Source: Oscillospiraceae bacterium | GTDB taxonomy: Bacteria; Bacillota; Clostridia; Oscillospirales; Oscillospiraceae | DNA: 7,886 nt | Assembly: GCA_902765975.1 (NCBI GenBank) | Contig: CACXBO010000035.1 | Span: 1-7,886 of the forward strand | Direction: 5' to 3' | In this document: positions 5,714-7,886 of the stretch, piece after piece | Numbering within the stretch: position 1 is the first letter of the stretch | Layout: every line of letters begins with the position of its first letter | Translations under genes and position numbers: made by a program | The notes under the pieces: generated by a model | Seen by the model: only the letters and a program-made list of their open reading frames with translations | Told to the model about the DNA's origin: nothing | Databases searched by the model: none

Positions 5714-6511
5714 ATGAATAAATTATCAAAGATTATTGCAATTGCCCTTGCGATCGTTATGATTGCGGCTCTTGCAGCATGCTCCTCAGGCGCAAAGCTT
5801 CAGATCCTCGATACCGAGTATGCTCTTGAGGACTACGCAATTGCCGTATCCAAGGACAATGAAGAGCTTCTTGCAAACATCAACAAGGCGCTTGCGGAGC
5901 TCGAGGCTGACGGAACGAAGAAGGCTATAGTAGATAAGTACATATCCGGAGTTGAGCACAGCCTCAAGTTCCAGGAGAACGTAGCTGCCGACGCTCCGAC
6001 GCTCACGATGGCGACGAACGCTGCATTTCCTCCTTATGAGTTCTACGAGGGCGGCAAGATAGTCGGTATCGACGCAGAAATGGCTGCCGCTATCTGCGAT
6101 AAGCTTGGAATGAAGCTTGTGATCGAGGATACCGAGTTTGGCTCGATCATAGGCGGAGTTCAGAGCGGCAAGTACGATATCGGTATGGCCGGTATGTCCG
6201 TGACCGAGGAGAGACTGCAGAGCGTTAACTTCTCAGACACCTATGCCACCGGAATTCAATCGATAATAGTCAAGGAAGGCAGCAAAATTACGAGCGTTGA
6301 CGATCTCTATGCAGATGGAGCAACTTATGTTGTCGGCGTTCAGCAGGATACCACCGGCGACATCTACTGCACCGGCGATTTCGGCGAGGAGAGGGTTATC
6401 CGCTTTGCTAAGGGCGCAGACGCAGTACAGGCTCTTGTTACCGGAAAGGTAGACTGCGTCGTCATAGACAACGAGCCCGCCAAGAACTTTGTTGCAGCAA
6501 ACAATAAGTAA
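5714..6511 (+). CDS. Amino-acid ABC transporter receptor lipoprotein, circularly permuted SBP_bac_3 fold
   Basis: A 265-residue extracellular solute receptor anchored by lipid. A hydrophobic signal peptide (1-22) ends in the lipobox LAAC (C23). Residues 28-80 (LQILDTEYALEDYAIAV, then NINKALAELEADGTKKAI and VDKYI) match the part that normally forms the C-terminal end of family 3 receptors. After a short linker (about 81-95), residues 96-265 run through the normal N-terminal and middle parts: TLTMATNAAFPPYEF (96-110), GIDAEMAAAICDKLG (118-132), AGMSVTEER (159-167; R167 aligns with the ligand-carboxylate Arg), VNFSDTYATG (171-180), VGVQQDTTGDIY (207-218) and VVIDNEPA (249-256; D252 aligns with the amino-group-binding Asp). 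The protein stops at VAANNK, where the first module would normally begin. All parts are present once, so a complete fold in permuted order is inferred. AAGAGG lies 7 nt before the ATG. The ligand is probably a polar amino acid; its identity is not readable. Confidence 0.9.
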   Translation: MNKLSKIIAIALAIVMIAALAACSSGAKLQILDTEYALEDYAIAVSKDNEELLANINKALAELEADGTKKAIVDKYISGVEHSLKFQENVAADAPTLTMATNAAFPPYEFYEGGKIVGIDAEMAAAICDKLGMKLVIEDTEFGSIIGGVQSGKYDIGMAGMSVTEERLQSVNFSDTYATGIQSIIVKEGSKITSVDDLYADGATYVVGVQQDTTGDIYCTGDFGEERVIRFAKGADAVQALVTGKVDCVVIDNEPAKNFVAANNK

Positions 6512-6530
6512 TCAAATAGCAATGTCTTTA

Positions 6531-6550
6531 TGGGCGGCTTCGGCCGCCCA
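6531..6550 (+). other. cUUCGg-capped intercistronic hairpin between receptor and permease
   Basis: TGGGCGGC (6531-6538) pairs perfectly with GCCGCCCA (6543-6550) around a TTCG loop closed by C-G, the exceptionally stable cUUCGg tetraloop. The next bases are ATAGGCG, with no U-tract, so this is not a standard intrinsic terminator. It lies in the 69-bp gap between receptor and permease. A likely role, by analogy with intercistronic hairpins in other binding-protein operons, is to protect the receptor mRNA 3' end after processing. Confidence 0.75.
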
Positions 6551-6580
6551 ATAGGCGTATATAGGCGCTTGAGGTGAGGT

Positions 6581-7327
6581 ATGAGTTTTTTTGATAAGTT
6601 CTCCGATGCGTTTCGGCTCTGCTTTATTGACGACGACAGATGGAAATTCATATTAAGCGGATTGGGAAACACGATCATAATAACGCTTTCAGCCCTTCTG
6701 ATCGGTATTGTGATCGGAATTGTCGTTGCGATAATACGCTCTACGCATGACAATATTATAGATGAGATGGCGCCCGGACCGGGGAGATTTTTCCTTAAAG
6801 CGGGCAATTTTATCTGCAATCTGTATTTAACTGTTATCAGGGGCACGCCCGTCGTCGTTCAGCTGCTTATAATGTATTTTATAATACTGATATTCGTCCG
6901 CAGCGGTATCGTCGTCGCGGCTATAACCTTCGGAATAAACTCCGGAGCCTACGTTGCCGAGATAGTCCGCGGCGGAATCATGAGCATCGACAAGGGTCAG
7001 TTTGAGGCGGGACGCAGTCTCGGGTTCGGGTACGTTAGCACGATGCGGTATATTATCATACCTCAGACCTTCAAGGCGGTTCTTCCGAGTCTTGCGAACG
7101 AGTTTATCGCTCTTCTGAAGGAGACGAGTATCGCGGGCTATGTTGGGATAGTGGACCTTACGAAAGCGGGCGATATCATAAGGGGCAGGACGTTTCAGGC
7201 GTTTATGCCGCTTATCGCCGTTGCTCTCGTTTATCTCGTGCTGGTCATTTTCTTTTCAAGACTCGTAGCGAGGCTTGAGAAAAGGCTCAGAAAAGGAGAG
7301 AAAAGATCTGGAGGCGCTGCGAAATGA
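6581..7327 (+). CDS. Polar amino-acid ABC transporter permease
   Basis: A 248-residue HisM/GlnP-type membrane permease of a polar amino-acid importer. Hydrophobic segments are visible at about 23-52, 80-106, 108-125 and 207-226, with further helices around the coupling region. Family hallmarks are GLGNTIIITL near the N-terminus (27-36), RGTPVVVQ (87-94), and the EAA loop that docks on the ATPase (EAGRSLGFGYVSTMRYIIIPQ, 142-162, given here in two parts: EAGRSLG and MRYIIIPQ), followed by KETS (180-183). The C-terminus is a basic, cytoplasmic tail (227-248). A GAGGTGAGG ribosome site (6571-6579) immediately precedes the ATG. The gene overlaps the ATPase gene by 4 bp (ATGA), which suggests translational coupling. 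Only one permease is seen, so a homodimer is possible. Confidence 0.95.
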   Translation: MSFFDKFSDAFRLCFIDDDRWKFILSGLGNTIIITLSALLIGIVIGIVVAIIRSTHDNIIDEMAPGPGRFFLKAGNFICNLYLTVIRGTPVVVQLLIMYFIILIFVRSGIVVAAITFGINSGAYVAEIVRGGIMSIDKGQFEAGRSLGFGYVSTMRYIIIPQTFKAVLPSLANEFIALLKETSIAGYVGIVDLTKAGDIIRGRTFQAFMPLIAVALVYLVLVIFFSRLVARLEKRLRKGEKRSGGAAK

Positions 7328-7886
7328 AAAGCGATAAAGTACTTATCAAGGTCAGAGACCTCGAAAAGCATTTTGAAGGTACGATCAGAGCGCTGAACGG
7401 GGTAGACTGCGATATACACGAGGGCGAGGTCGTGGTCGTTATCGGTCCGTCCGGTTCCGGAAAGTCCACCTTTCTCCGCTGCCTTAACCTGCTGGAGCGC
7501 CCCAGCTCCGGGAGCGTTATGTTCGACGGAGTGGATATTACCGATAAAAAAGTTGATATAGACCTGCACAGAAGAAAAATGGGTATGGTCTTCCAGCACT
7601 TCAATCTATTTCCTAATATGACCGTTCTTAAAAATATGACACTTGCGCCCGTAAAGCTCCTCAAGAAGACTGAGGATGAGGCCTCTGAAAACGCTATGGA
7701 GCTTCTCGGAAAGGTGGGACTCGCCGATCGCGCAAACGCATATCCCGCGCAGCTTTCCGGAGGTCAGAAGCAGCGTATCGCTATCGTCAGAGCGCTTGCG
7801 ATGGACCCGGAGGTAATGCTTTTTGACGAGCCGACGAGCGCGCTTGACCCTGAGATGGTCGGAGAAGTTCTCGACGTTATGAAAAG
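7324..7886 (+). CDS. Amino-acid ABC transporter ATP-binding protein (3' end beyond window)
   Basis: The first 187 codons of a GlnQ/HisP-type ATPase whose family is usually about 240-250 residues; the frame is open to the window edge. It powers the importer from the cytoplasmic side of the membrane. Motifs in order are Walker A GPSGSGKST (41-49), Q-loop VFQHFNLFP (89-97, Q91), ABC signature LSGGQKQR (144-151), Walker B VMLFDEP (164-170, D168/E169) and the D-loop SALD (172-175). After the signature it reads IAIVRALA, where many homologues have an Ala in place of the Val. The ATG overlaps the permease stop (ATGA), and GGAGG lies 9 nt upstream inside the permease gene. The C-terminal part, including the H-loop histidine, is not visible. 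Confidence 0.96.
   Translation, partial: MKSDKVLIKVRDLEKHFEGTIRALNGVDCDIHEGEVVVVIGPSGSGKSTFLRCLNLLERPSSGSVMFDGVDITDKKVDIDLHRRKMGMVFQHFNLFPNMTVLKNMTLAPVKLLKKTEDEASENAMELLGKVGLADRANAYPAQLSGGQKQRIAIVRALAMDPEVMLFDEPTSALDPEMVGEVLDVMK

Noticed and set aside
6531..6550. Calling the hairpin after the receptor gene a Rho-independent terminator
   Set aside because: No U-tract follows the stem, and the permease and ATPase genes downstream have no promoter that I can see, so read-through is required.
6551..6567. Direct repeat ATAGGCG twice, 10 bp apart, before the permease
   Set aside because: Only 7 bp long with two copies, next to a ribosome site. This is too short to tell from chance.

Overview
The window is about 7.9 kb of moderate-GC chromosomal DNA, and every ordinary gene in it can be placed. 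It probably comes from an anaerobic Gram-positive bacterium of the Clostridia (Oscillospiraceae or Christensenellales type). The reasons are Gram-positive-style AAGGAG/GGAGG ribosome sites, sigma-A-like promoters, a lipoprotein solute receptor, a YitT-family protein, and protein sequences that read as gut Firmicutes. The taxonomic call is inference.

Left block (1-1881, minus strand): a PaaI-type hotdog thioesterase, a YitT-family membrane protein, and a small zinc-ribbon/DUF4870-like membrane protein. They lie head to tail and end at a strong terminator at 1-31. The zinc-ribbon gene also has its own near-consensus promoter, which fixes its start at 508 rather than further upstream. A divergent, AT-rich promoter region (1882-2069) separates this block from the next.

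Central block (2070-5576, plus strand): trmL (tRNA wobble 2'-O-methyltransferase), pgk, tpiA and gpmA. This is a partial lower-glycolysis operon in which a tRNA-modification gene sits where a GAPDH gene would often be expected. The PGK carries an insertion of about 24 residues in its N-terminal domain. A hairpin with a poor U-tract after pgk may divide the operon into high and lower expression parts. A 12-bp-stem terminator closes it after gpmA.

Right block (5577-7886, plus strand): a polar amino-acid ABC importer consisting of receptor lipoprotein, permease, and an ATPase cut off by the window end. The receptor is the most unusual object here. Its segments are in circularly permuted order: the module normally found at the C-terminus of the SBP_bac_3 fold comes directly after the lipobox, and the protein ends where that module would normally begin. 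A very stable cUUCGg hairpin without a U-tract lies between receptor and permease, and probably lets the receptor be made in excess of the membrane components.
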